Of a DNA stretch of 64,000 nucleotides, positions 52,915-61,278 are shown one piece after another. The translations under genes were made by a program, and so were the position numbers. Within the stretch, counting starts at the first letter, position 1. Each line of letters opens with the position of its first letter. Source of the stretch: Brachyspira sp. SAP_772. Its GTDB lineage: Bacteria; Spirochaetota; Brachyspiria; Brachyspirales; Brachyspiraceae. Where the stretch lies: NCBI RefSeq assembly GCF_009755885.1, contig NZ_VYIX01000003.1, positions 43,507-107,506 of the forward strand, given 5' to 3'. A model generated the notes under the pieces. That model ran no database searches, had not been told where the DNA came from, and saw only the letters and a program-made list of their open reading frames with translations.

Positions 52915-53937
52915 TCAAACCTTTTTCAAATATTTTTGAGTATCAACAGCAACAGCAGCAATGATGATAGCACCTTTAATAATGTATTGCATATAAGGTG
53001 AAATACCAACGAAAGTCATACCGTAGTTAATAACTTGGAATATCAAAACCCCAGATACAATACCCAAAATAGAACCAATACCTCCAGAGAAAGAAACACC
53101 GCCTACAACACAAGCAGCAATAGCATCAAGCTCATAACCGTTACCTAAGTTGTTTGTAGCAGAACCAACCCTAGCAACCTCTAAAGAACCAGCTATACCA
53201 TATAAAGCACCAGCCATAGTATAAACTATCATAAGAGTAAGAGGAATGTTTACACCGCTCACAGCAGCAGCTTCAGGGTTACCACCTACAGCAAATATGT
53301 TTTTACCCAATTTAGTTTTATTCCAAATCACCCACATAATCAGAGTAATAATCACGGCGAATATTATCAAGTATGATATTGTAAGCCCGCCTACTTTTAT
53401 ACCGCCCTGAGCAAGATTAGTAAAACGAGGGTCAAGTCCTCCAATAGGCTGAGCACCATAAGGAGGTCTGTCAAAATAAGTACTAGTAACACCGTAAAGT
53501 ATAAGCTGCATACCTAAAGTAGCAATAAATGGAGTTACATAAAGTTTAGAAATGATGAATCCATTTATAAAACCAAATACCATAAGTATAAGCATAACTA
53601 AAAGTATAGGTAATATAACAGGAAGCATAGGTAAATCAGGATACATTCTAGTAGGGTTACTAGTAGATTGTAAAAGAGAAGCACTAACAACAGCAGCAAG
53701 TCCTACAGCCCTACCAGCACCAAGGTCGTTACCCTGAGTTACTAATAAAGTACCAATACCAACAGCAATAATCATACGAGTAGAAGCCTGAGCAAAAATG
53801 TTTACAAAGTTGCTAAGTCTAAAGAAAGATGGCTCTTTAATAATAATACCAATAAGTATAAGTAAAAGTGCTGCAAATATGGCATTATTCAGTATAAATT
53901 TTAATATTTTGTTTATAGTAGAATTTTTGTCTGACAT
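52915..53937 (-). CDS. mglC: Galactose/methyl-galactoside ABC transporter permease
   Basis: The membrane channel of the Mgl importer (galactose, glucose or methyl-galactoside), 340 residues. About eight to ten hydrophobic helices are visible, with family features such as MIIAVGIGTLLVTQGNDLGAGRAVGLAAVVSASLL near 54-88, GFINGFIISKLYVTPFIATLGMQLILYG near 122-150, AVGGNPEAAAVSGVNI near 217 and GVSFSGGIGSILGIVSGVLIFQVINYG near 277-305. AAAGGA precedes the ATG. It follows mglA by 22 bases in a binding protein-ATPase-permease operon. A small ORF follows. High confidence in family; exact sugar unconfirmed. Confidence 0.94.
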   Translation of the reverse strand: MSDKNSTINKILKFILNNAIFAALLLILIGIIIKEPSFFRLSNFVNIFAQASTRMIIAVGIGTLLVTQGNDLGAGRAVGLAAVVSASLLQSTSNPTRMYPDLPMLPVILPILLVMLILMVFGFINGFIISKLYVTPFIATLGMQLILYGVTSTYFDRPPYGAQPIGGLDPRFTNLAQGGIKVGGLTISYLIIFAVIITLIMWVIWNKTKLGKNIFAVGGNPEAAAVSGVNIPLTLMIVYTMAGALYGIAGSLEVARVGSATNNLGNGYELDAIAACVVGGVSFSGGIGSILGIVSGVLIFQVINYGMTFVGISPYMQYIIKGAIIIAAVAVDTQKYLKKV

Positions 53938-53959
53938 ATATTATTCCTTTATTAATAAA

Positions 53960-55462
53960 TTATAAATATTTGGCAGATAATGCCATTATTTCTTCTTGAT
54001 TAGTATTAGCCGTATCAACTATACCCGCAACCCTTCCATTACTCATAACCATTATTCTATCAGTTATACCAAGCAACTCAGGCATCTCAGAGCTAACCAT
54101 AATAATAGTCTTACCTTCCGTAGCTAAATCTATTATAAGTTTATATATATCATATTTTGCCCCTACATCAATACCCCTAGTAGGCTCATCAAGCATAAGA
54201 ATATCAGGAGCACTCAAAAGCCATCTGCCCAATATTACCTTCTGCTGATTACCTCCAGATAATGATTGTATGGCAGTTTTCTCTGAAGGAGTCTTTACCT
54301 GCATACTATCTATTACCCATTTAGTATCATCTCTCATCTTCTTATTATTCAAAAATCCAAAATTACCTTTATAATTATCTACATTAGCTATTATAGAATT
54401 AAAATTAATAGAGAGCATACCAAATATACCAGTTTGTCTTCTCTCCTCTGTTACCAAAGCAAATCCATGTTTAATAGCTTTTCTTGTTGTATTATTTTTA
54501 ATATCTTTATCATTTTTAATAATACTTCCGCTTGATAAAGTACGCATACCAAATATACTCTCAAGTACCTCAGTTCTTTTTGCACCAACAAGACCAGCTA
54601 TACCAAAAATCTCACCCTTTCTCACACTAAAATTAATATCAGTGAGCGAAGGCTGATAGAATGCTGTAAAGTTTTTAATTTCCAAAATTCCTTCAGCAGG
54701 TTTATTAGTTTTAGGAGGGAATCTATTAGTTAAATCACGACCCACCATCTGTTTAATAATAAGGTCAGTTGTTAATTCTTTTGCAGGAGTGGTAGAAACA
54801 AACTTACCATCACGCATTATAGTAACTTCATCAGATATCTGCAATATCTCTTCCATTTTGTGAGAAATATATATCATACCTACACCGCGGCTTTGAAGTT
54901 TCCTTATTATCTTAAATAATTTAGCAACTTCTTTTTCTGTAAGCGAACTAGTAGGCTCGTCTAAAACAAGTATTTTAGAATGATATGATACTGCCTTTGC
55001 TATTTCAACCATTTGCATTTCAGATACTGATAATGTAGATACTTTAGTTCTAGGGTCTAAAGGTATTTCTAAATCATCAAAAATAGCTTTAGTATCATCA
55101 TACATTTTCTTCTCATCTACAAATCCAAATTTAGTAGGATATTTACCAAGCCAAATATTATCCTGTATATTTCTTTGCCTAACCTGATTAAGCTCTTGGT
55201 GCACCATTGCTACACCATTATTTAAAGCTTGTTTTGGAGAACTAAAATTAACTTCATTTCCGTCTAATAATATTGTTCCTTCATCTTTATGGTAAATACC
55301 AAATAAACATTTCATAAGAGTGGATTTTCCAGCACCATTCTCTCCCATAAGAGCAACAACACTTCCCTCTCTCACAACAAGTTCAGCCTTATCCAAAGCT
55401 TGAACACCGGGAAAATATTTTGATATGCCCTTCATCTCAAGAATTACTTTTCTCTCTTCCAT
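53960..55462 (-). CDS. mglA: Galactose/methyl-galactoside ABC transporter ATPase
   Basis: The 500-residue tandem ATPase of the Mgl importer. The first nucleotide-binding domain has Walker [10 protein letters not shown] near 38-46, signature [15 protein letters not shown] near 145 and Walker [12 protein letters not shown] near 166. The second has the family-typical degenerate Walker [10 protein letters not shown] near 292, signature [15 protein letters not shown] near 402 and Walker [21 protein letters not shown] near 423. AAGGA stands before the ATG. It sits between mglB and mglC; a hairpin separates it from mglB. High confidence. Confidence 0.95.
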   Translation of the reverse strand: MEERKVILEMKGISKYFPGVQALDKAELVVREGSVVALMGENGAGKSTLMKCLFGIYHKDEGTILLDGNEVNFSSPKQALNNGVAMVHQELNQVRQRNIQDNIWLGKYPTKFGFVDEKKMYDDTKAIFDDLEIPLDPRTKVSTLSVSEMQMVEIAKAVSYHSKILVLDEPTSSLTEKEVAKLFKIIRKLQSRGVGMIYISHKMEEILQISDEVTIMRDGKFVSTTPAKELTTDLIIKQMVGRDLTNRFPPKTNKPAEGILEIKNFTAFYQPSLTDINFSVRKGEIFGIAGLVGAKRTEVLESIFGMRTLSSGSIIKNDKDIKNNTTRKAIKHGFALVTEERRQTGIFGMLSINFNSIIANVDNYKGNFGFLNNKKMRDDTKWVIDSMQVKTPSEKTAIQSLSGGNQQKVILGRWLLSAPDILMLDEPTRGIDVGAKYDIYKLIIDLATEGKTIIMVSSEMPELLGITDRIMVMSNGRVAGIVDTANTNQEEIMALSAKYL

Positions 55463-55526
55463 AAAAATAAAATCCTTAAAATTACACTTAAAAAAACACG
55501 ATATACAAAATTAAAAATATGAAATT

Positions 55527-55554
55527 GGGGACATTATGTAAAAATAATATCCCC
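55527..55554 (-). promoter_or_regulatory. Intercistronic hairpin between mglB and mglA
   Basis: GGGGACATTAT / ATAATATCCCC stem (11 pairs, one G-U) with a short loop in the mglB-mglA spacer. The following RNA is only weakly U-rich, so it may be a partial terminator or an mRNA-stabilising element that raises mglB over mglAC, as is common for binding-protein genes. Confidence 0.55.
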
Positions 55555-55571
55555 ATTCATAAAAATGATTA

Positions 55572-56621
55572 TTACTTATAAGCTTCTTCAGCTATAGTAA
55601 TATTATCTGCAGTTATAGGAACATAAGGAACGCGTACTGCTTTTACTTCATCTAAAGTCCAAGTAGTACCTTCTACTGGATCTTTGCCAGCAGCAACATT
55701 TAATGTTAAATCTACAAGAGCTTGTGATTGTCCAACTGGGTCATTAAGTACTGAACCTAATATTGTTCCTTTTTTGATTTCGTTCAACATATCAGGAATA
55801 GCATCTACACCTACTATAGGGATATATTTAGCTTTGTCGCCAGTGTTGTATCCTAAAGCTTGTATAGACTGTAAAGCACCTAAAGCCATAGCATCATTGT
55901 TAGCAAAAATAAATTCTATTTGGTCACCATATTTTTGTATCCAAGCATCTACTATATCTTTAGCTCTAGCAGTATCCCAGTTAGCATTTAATTCTTCTAA
56001 TTTTTCTACTTTAAGACCATTGTTAGTAATATACATAGTTACATGAGAAGTTCTTGCTTCTGCATCTGGGTGGCCTGGTTCGCCTTTAATTAATACATAT
56101 TGTATAACACCATCACCATTTTTATCTAATGTAGGATCTGCTTTCCAAGCATCTACAACGATTTTTCCTTGCATATCACCAGATTCTTCTGGAGTAGTAC
56201 CTACATACCAAGTTTTATCATAGCTAGCCATAGCTTGAGCACTAGGCTGTTTGTTAAAGAATACTACAGGTATATTTTTAGCTTTAGCTTTGTCTATAAT
56301 AGTTTGAGCTGCTTGAGGGTCTACTAAGTTAATTGCCAAAGCTTTAACATCTTTATTGATCATAACATCTACTTGGTCATTTTGCTGAGCTTGGTTGTTT
56401 TGAGAATCGTTAATTATTAAATTAGCTTTTCCAGCAATTTTACTTTCTATGTTTCTTCTGTAGAAAGACATGAAGTTATCATCATAACGATAAATTGTAA
56501 CTCCAATTAGTGGACCATTAGCATCTGAAGCTGCTGCATTATCACTAGTGCCGCCGCCGCAAGATAGCATAAAAATTGTTGCTATTATAAGCATAGAACT
56601 TATAATGAATATTTTTCTCAT
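55572..56621 (-). CDS. mglB: Galactose/glucose-binding lipoprotein MglB
   Basis: The periplasmic sugar-binding component of the Mgl importer, here lipid-anchored: MRKIFIISSMLIIATIFMLSCGGG ends in a lipobox at Cys21. The mature 329 residues have the Peripla_BP_4 fold of the galactose-binding protein: LIGVTIYRYDDNFMSFYRRNIESK near 38, INLVDPQAAQTIIDKAKAKNIPVVFFNKQPS near 98, FIFANNDAMALGALQSIQALG near 236, and VGVDAIPDMLNEIKKGTILGSVLNDPVGQSQAL near 267-300. AAGGAG precedes the ATG. It heads the mglBAC operon. High confidence. Confidence 0.95.
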   Translation of the reverse strand: MRKIFIISSMLIIATIFMLSCGGGTSDNAAASDANGPLIGVTIYRYDDNFMSFYRRNIESKIAGKANLIINDSQNNQAQQNDQVDVMINKDVKALAINLVDPQAAQTIIDKAKAKNIPVVFFNKQPSAQAMASYDKTWYVGTTPEESGDMQGKIVVDAWKADPTLDKNGDGVIQYVLIKGEPGHPDAEARTSHVTMYITNNGLKVEKLEELNANWDTARAKDIVDAWIQKYGDQIEFIFANNDAMALGALQSIQALGYNTGDKAKYIPIVGVDAIPDMLNEIKKGTILGSVLNDPVGQSQALVDLTLNVAAGKDPVEGTTWTLDEVKAVRVPYVPITADNITIAEEAYK

Positions 56622-56895
56622 AATAGAAAACTCCTTAATTTAATTAATATTCTATAATTTTAGTATATAAATTTTATGCACTAAATCAAGTTTTTAATAT
56701 TTAAATAAAAAACCTATCAAATACATATTTCATATCATTATAAAAATATTAAAATTATTATAATTTATAAATATACAATTTAGAACTATAATTTTTTTAC
56801 AAAAAAATTACTAAATTTTTAATTATTTTACATATATTATAAAAAATAATAACTAAAATCCGATAATATACATATAAAACATTTGGAGGTTAAAA

Positions 56896-57084
56896 ATGAA
56901 TGTATCTATTAATTCTATTTATTCATCTAAAATGTTTCCACTAACTGGACATATGTATAGTGCAGGGCTTAACGTTTATAATTTATCTGACTCTATGAGC
57001 AGATTAAATGAGTTTGTTTCTGGACAAGGTACTTCAGTTTTAGTAAATTATAATTTAGGAAAGAGTTTAGATGTATATGCTTAA
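56896..57084 (+). CDS. Small hypothetical protein
   Basis: A 62-residue protein with an excellent GGAGG Shine-Dalgarno eight bases before the ATG and a terminator after the stop, so it looks like a real gene with its own transcript. Sequence: NVSINSIYSSKMFPLTGHMY, then SAGLNVYNLSDSMSRLNEFV, then SGQGTSVLVNYNLGKSLDVYA. No signal peptide, membrane helix or known motif is visible. It sits between mglB (divergent) and the rluA-type gene (convergent). Possibly a secreted or regulatory small protein; unassigned. Confidence 0.7.
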   Translation: MNVSINSIYSSKMFPLTGHMYSAGLNVYNLSDSMSRLNEFVSGQGTSVLVNYNLGKSLDVYA

Positions 57085-57093
57085 AAAACTAAT

Positions 57094-57131
57094 ATAAGCC
57101 AATTGTAATAAAAATATATCAATTGGCTTAT
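57094..57131. terminator. Bidirectional Rho-independent terminator
   Basis: ATAAGCCAATTG / CAATTGGCTTAT perfect 12-bp stem with a 14-base loop, between the small gene ending 57084 and the convergent gene ending 57135; T-run on the right side. Confidence 0.8.
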
Positions 57132-57134
57132 CTT

Positions 57135-58037
57135 TTAAATTTCATCTGAAATCAAAAAATCTTTAAAATAATCCGTATAATCAACTTCAAATTTCATAAT
57201 ATCTTTGCTAATAGGATGAGTAAACTCTATCTCTTTTGCTATAAGCATTAAATTACTATAGTTAGAATAACTTTTAGAATAAATCTTATCACCAGCTACA
57301 GGAAAGCCTTTATATGAACAATGAACTCTTATTTGATGAGTACGGCCTGTTTTAATATTAACCTCTATTAAGCTATGCTTTTTAAATCTATTTAATACCT
57401 TTATATAACTCAAAGCCTTCTTACCGTCTTCACGAACTGTCATTTTTTTTCTATATATACTATGCCTGCCTATAGGTAAATTAATTTCATAAAAGTTTTC
57501 CCTTAAAACTCCTACAACTATAGCATGATAAATCTTTTTTATTGTTCTATTTTTAAATTGCTCCTGAATAGCAGAAACTATATCAGCATTCTTTCCTACA
57601 ATCATTAAACCAGAAGTATCTTTATCCAATCTATGTATAATGCCTGCCCTGCTTTTATCTCCAACAAAATTAAAATCTTTTATATGATAAAGCAAAGCAT
57701 TAACCAAAGTGCCGCTCTTTTCAGAAGAAGAACAATGAACACTCATATTACAAGGTTTATTTACAACTAGTAAATATTCATCTTCATACAAAATTTCCAA
57801 ATCAATATTCTCTGCTAATATATCTTCATCTTCTTTATTATTATTATTATTTGTTTTTATGTTTATCTCTACAATATCATTAAGCTTTAGAGAATATGAA
57901 AGTTTTTTTATATTACCATTAACTAGTATGCAAGATAAATAATTTTTTACCTGAGACCTGCTTATATTTAATTTATCGCTTACAAATATATCTAGTCTTT
58001 TATTTAAATCTTTTTCTTCTATTGAAAACTTATACAT
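57135..58037 (-). CDS. RluA/RluD-family pseudouridine synthase
   Basis: A 300-residue enzyme that isomerises uridine to pseudouridine in rRNA or tRNA. Residues 1-60 form an S4-type RNA-binding domain (LNKRLDIFVSDKLNISRSQVKNYLSCILVNG). The catalytic domain follows with YEDEYLLVVNKPCNMSVHCS near 84-103, the catalytic-Asp motif GIIHRLDKDTSGLMIVGKN near 136-154, YHAIVVG near 175, and TGRTHQIRVHCSYKGFPVAGD near 229-250. Site specificity (RluC or RluD type) cannot be decided. It follows lspA by 15 bases, and lspA-rluD pairing is very common in bacteria. Confidence 0.92.
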   Translation of the reverse strand: MYKFSIEEKDLNKRLDIFVSDKLNISRSQVKNYLSCILVNGNIKKLSYSLKLNDIVEINIKTNNNNNKEDEDILAENIDLEILYEDEYLLVVNKPCNMSVHCSSSEKSGTLVNALLYHIKDFNFVGDKSRAGIIHRLDKDTSGLMIVGKNADIVSAIQEQFKNRTIKKIYHAIVVGVLRENFYEINLPIGRHSIYRKKMTVREDGKKALSYIKVLNRFKKHSLIEVNIKTGRTHQIRVHCSYKGFPVAGDKIYSKSYSNYSNLMLIAKEIEFTHPISKDIMKFEVDYTDYFKDFLISDEI

Positions 58038-58052
58038 CTATCATTATTTTTA

Positions 58053-58607
58053 TTATTTATTTTCTTTTTTTTCTTTTTTAAATGAACTATCAAAATCTTC
58101 TTTAAATAAAAATACCCCTATAGCTATAACAACAATCCCTATAGTGATGGCAGCATCAGCAATATTATAATTCCAAGGAAATCTAATATTTAAATTAAAT
58201 CCCATATTAATAAAATCTGTTACAAAGCCTCTCATAACTCTATCTAATAAATTGCCCATAGCTCCGCCTAGCACCATACTAAAACCAACAATAGATATTC
58301 TCTGTTTTTTCTTATCTATTATAGTTATAATATAAAATACAACAATCATTGCCAAAAAAACAACAACCTTTAAAAACTCTGGTATTATATGCTGTATAAC
58401 CTCTGGAACATTATTAAGAAAACCAAAAGAAACACCATAATTTCTTGTATATATAAATACTAATAAATCTCCAATAATTTTTTTATAACCAATAACCTGT
58501 AAATATTTATCAACAAAATATTTTGAAACAGTGTCCGCTATAAATATTAATATGGATATTAAAAAATATATCTTTTTTTCTTTTATCTGCAATAAAATCT
58601 TACTCAT
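58053..58607 (-). CDS. lspA: Signal peptidase II (lipoprotein signal peptidase)
   Basis: LspA cleaves the signal peptide of prolipoproteins after lipidation, an important step here since several lipoproteins are encoded in this window. The 184-residue membrane protein has four hydrophobic helices and the two catalytic aspartates in GAMGNLLDRVMRGFVTDFI near 124 and PWNYNIADAAITIGIVVI near 150. The longest frame starts with TTG at 58616; ATG at 58607 gives the more usual MSKILLQ start, with AAGGA upstream at a slightly long spacing. High confidence. Confidence 0.94.
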   Translation of the reverse strand: MSKILLQIKEKKIYFLISILIFIADTVSKYFVDKYLQVIGYKKIIGDLLVFIYTRNYGVSFGFLNNVPEVIQHIIPEFLKVVVFLAMIVVFYIITIIDKKKQRISIVGFSMVLGGAMGNLLDRVMRGFVTDFINMGFNLNIRFPWNYNIADAAITIGIVVIAIGVFLFKEDFDSSFKKEKKENK

Positions 58608-58734
58608 AAAAAACAAATTCCTTATATAATCAAGTGCTAATAATAATTTATATTAATAAAAATTACAACCTACAAAACCTAAATTAAAAAATTATATTTA
58701 CAAATTAATATGATTTAAAAATAACTCTTTTATA

Positions 58735-58763
58735 TTGATATTATATATTTTTTTGTATATAAT
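58735..58763 (+). promoter_or_regulatory. Strong sigma70-type promoter directly before coaD
   Basis: TTGATA at 58735-58740, exactly 17 bases, TATAAT at 58758-58763. Transcription would begin near 58770-58772, at or within two bases of the coaD ATG (58772), so the message would be leaderless or nearly so. No Shine-Dalgarno is seen. Confidence 0.6.
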
Positions 58764-58771
58764 CTACTATT

Positions 58772-59257
58772 ATGAAAAATGGAAAGGTAATATTTCCGGG
58801 TACTTTTGACCCTTTTACTTTGGGACACCTTGATGTTCTCTATAGACTTGCTGATATATTTGAAGAAGTGTATATATCTGTAGCTGTAAACTTAGAAAAA
58901 TCTCCAACTTTCACTATAGAAGAAAGAAAGGCGATGATTAAAAAAGTGATTGGAAATAATGATACAATAAAAATAGTTTCTATATCTGGACTTGTTACAG
59001 AATATATGAAACAAAATAATATAAAAGTATTAGCCAGAGGAATAAGAGACAGCGAAGATTTATATTATGAGCTTAAAATGTCAAGAATGAATAAATTATT
59101 ATACCCAGAGATGGATACAATATTTTTACATACATCTGAGCATTATGCTTATATAAGTTCATCACTCATTAAAGAGATACTTAAATTTAATGGTCCTATA
59201 GATGGTTTAGTTCCAGAAGTTTTAATAGATGATATTAAATCCAAATTCATAAAATAA
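58772..59257 (+). CDS. coaD: Phosphopantetheine adenylyltransferase
   Basis: CoaD transfers AMP from ATP to 4'-phosphopantetheine, the fourth step of coenzyme A synthesis. The 161-residue protein carries [16 protein letters not shown] near residues 8-23 with the T/H-x-G-H nucleotidyltransferase motif, [17 protein letters not shown] near 88-104 and [10 protein letters not shown] near 127-136 as the second nucleotide motif. The start fits the family, which normally has only a few residues before the FPGTFDP motif. The near-consensus promoter ends eight bases before the ATG, suggesting a leaderless message. miaB follows 42 bases later. Confidence 0.95.
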   Translation: MKNGKVIFPGTFDPFTLGHLDVLYRLADIFEEVYISVAVNLEKSPTFTIEERKAMIKKVIGNNDTIKIVSISGLVTEYMKQNNIKVLARGIRDSEDLYYELKMSRMNKLLYPEMDTIFLHTSEHYAYISSSLIKEILKFNGPIDGLVPEVLIDDIKSKFIK

Positions 59258-59299
59258 TAAAAAAATAAATAAAATATCAAAAAGAATAAAGAATAGAAT

Positions 59300-60610
59300 A
59301 TGAAAAATTTTTACTTAGAAAATTACGGCTGCCAAATGAATAAAGCAGATTCAAATAGTTTAATAAACTCACTTATGCAAGAAGGCTTTATACAAACAGA
59401 AAACTATGAAAATGCTGATAATATTATAATAAACACATGCAGTGTAAGAGCACATGCTGAAGAGAGAGTTTTTTCAAGAGTAAAGCTATTTAATGCCAAC
59501 AGAAAGAAAAACAAAAAAGACACAAAAATCATCATCATGGGATGTATGGCTCAAACTTCTAAAGAACATCTTGAAAGTTTGGGAGTTGATAAGATATTTG
59601 ACGTATACAATGAAGTTAATATTATAGACTACTTAAAAGACGAAGAGGTTTTTGTAAGGAAGTTTAATGACAATTACATATTTAATAAGTCTTATGTTGA
59701 TGAAGATAAACTGCATAAGGCTTTCATACCAATCACGCACGGATGTAATAACTGGTGTACATACTGTATAGTGCCTCACACAAGAGGAAAGATGATTAGC
59801 AGAAAGTCTAGTGAGATATTAGACGAATTAAAAAGACTCATTGACGAAGGAGCTAAAGAGATTACGCTTCTTGGGCAGAATGTTAATTCTTATGGGCTTG
59901 ATATTGATAATGAAATAAACTTTACAGAATTATTATATAAAATAGACAAAGTTATAGAAGAAAAAGCAAAAGATAAGGTGTGGATAAGGTTTTTAACTTC
60001 TCACCCCAAAGATTTTGATAAAGAACTCGCTGATGCCATATGGAGCTTAAACAGTTTATGTAAGCATATACATTTGCCTTTTCAAAGTGGTTCAGATAGA
60101 ATATTATCTTTAATGAATAGAAAATACACAAAAGAAGAATATATTAAAAAAGTATCATATTTAAGAGAGCATGCTGATGATTTTCCTATTTCTACAGATA
60201 TTATAGTAGGTTATGCAGATGAAACTGAAGAAGAATATCAAGAAACACTAGCTTTACTTGAAAGTATTGGTTTTGAAGAAGCTTATTTATATAAATATTC
60301 TGAGAGAGAAGGCTCTATTGCATACAAAAAGAAAGTTCAATATGATAAGGCGGCAGGGGCAAGAAGACTCACTCAAATAGTTAACTTCCAAAGAGAATTA
60401 GCTCAAAAATTACTATCAAAGCAAGTGGGCAAAAAAGCTTATATAATGATAGATGATATTGCTAAAGATAATATGCACTATTTATGCAGAAGCAAAGAAA
60501 ATAGAATAGTGTTAATAAAAAAAGAAGAACAACTTAATATGGGTGATATCTATTACTCTGAAATAACTGAGATAAAAAATCATACTTTAATTGGAAATTT
60601 AATAAAATAA
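59300..60610 (+). CDS. miaB: tRNA-2-methylthio-N6-isopentenyladenosine synthase
   Basis: MiaB is a radical SAM methylthiotransferase acting on i6A37 of tRNAs that read codons starting with U. The 436 residues contain the N-terminal UPF0004 domain with cluster cysteines in NYGCQMN (Cys10), NTCSVR (Cys~46) and MGCMAQ (Cys~80); the radical SAM cluster CNNWCTYC in THGCNNWCTYCIVPH near 148-156; and a C-terminal TRAM RNA-binding domain (KAYIMIDDIAKDN...). All motifs are complete. It lies downstream of coaD and upstream of the mcsA gene on the same strand. Confidence 0.95.
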   Translation: MKNFYLENYGCQMNKADSNSLINSLMQEGFIQTENYENADNIIINTCSVRAHAEERVFSRVKLFNANRKKNKKDTKIIIMGCMAQTSKEHLESLGVDKIFDVYNEVNIIDYLKDEEVFVRKFNDNYIFNKSYVDEDKLHKAFIPITHGCNNWCTYCIVPHTRGKMISRKSSEILDELKRLIDEGAKEITLLGQNVNSYGLDIDNEINFTELLYKIDKVIEEKAKDKVWIRFLTSHPKDFDKELADAIWSLNSLCKHIHLPFQSGSDRILSLMNRKYTKEEYIKKVSYLREHADDFPISTDIIVGYADETEEEYQETLALLESIGFEEAYLYKYSEREGSIAYKKKVQYDKAAGARRLTQIVNFQRELAQKLLSKQVGKKAYIMIDDIAKDNMHYLCRSKENRIVLIKKEEQLNMGDIYYSEITEIKNHTLIGNLIK

Positions 60611-60720
60611 AAAAAATATTCAAATAATTTGTGAAAAAAAAATTCATTTTCTGTTTATATATTTGCAATTTTTTTTGTTAAATGGTAAAATTTTATTATA
60701 ATAATTTTAGGGGTAGCATC

Positions 60721-61278
60721 TTGAGTTGTAATATTTGTGGCAAGAATCTTGCTGTTTTACATATAAAAGAATCTATAGGTAATGAAAAATACGAAATGCA
60801 TATCTGTGAAGAATGCGAGAAAAAAATGAATATAATGGAAAAATGCATAGAACTTGAATTTAATAACTTGCATACAATATTTCCAGAATCTAAACCTGTT
60901 GTTAATATAAAAAAGAAAAATAACAAAAAACATAAAATAAAAGATAAAATATGCCCTTCTTGCGGTTATTCTTTAAGAGAGTTTATGAAAACAGGTATAA
61001 TGTCTTGTCCTAAATGTTATGAAAACTTCTCTAAAAACATAGCTAAACATGTAAGAAAAATACATACTTATAATAAGCACTTAGGAAGAGTTGCTAATAA
61101 AAATCTCACCAATAGAGATATAGAAGAGAAAATTAAACAATATGAAGCTACTATGGATATGCTAATAAAAATAGAAAACTATGAAGAAGCTTCTATTATT
61201 AAAAATAAAATAGAAAACCTTAAACAAACTTTAAATATAAAAGAAACTTTAAGTGAAAATAAAGATGTTCACAGATAA
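60721..61278 (+). CDS. mcsA: McsA-like zinc-finger/UVR-motif protein
   Basis: McsA is the zinc-binding activator and adaptor of the protein-arginine kinase McsB in Firmicutes. The 185-residue protein has an N-terminal pair of zinc fingers (CNICGKNLAVLHIKE; CEECEKKM), a second pair (CPSCGYSLREFMKTGIMSCPKC) and a UVR motif near the C-terminus (YEATMDMLIKIENYEEASIIKNKIENLK), matching McsA architecture. The longest frame begins at 60682, but the TTG at 60721 has AGGGG nine bases before it and gives the family-type N-terminus SCNICGKN, so it is preferred. The mcsB-like gene overlaps its end. No ctsR or clpC is adjacent. Confidence 0.85.
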   Translation: MSCNICGKNLAVLHIKESIGNEKYEMHICEECEKKMNIMEKCIELEFNNLHTIFPESKPVVNIKKKNNKKHKIKDKICPSCGYSLREFMKTGIMSCPKCYENFSKNIAKHVRKIHTYNKHLGRVANKNLTNRDIEEKIKQYEATMDMLIKIENYEEASIIKNKIENLKQTLNIKETLSENKDVHR

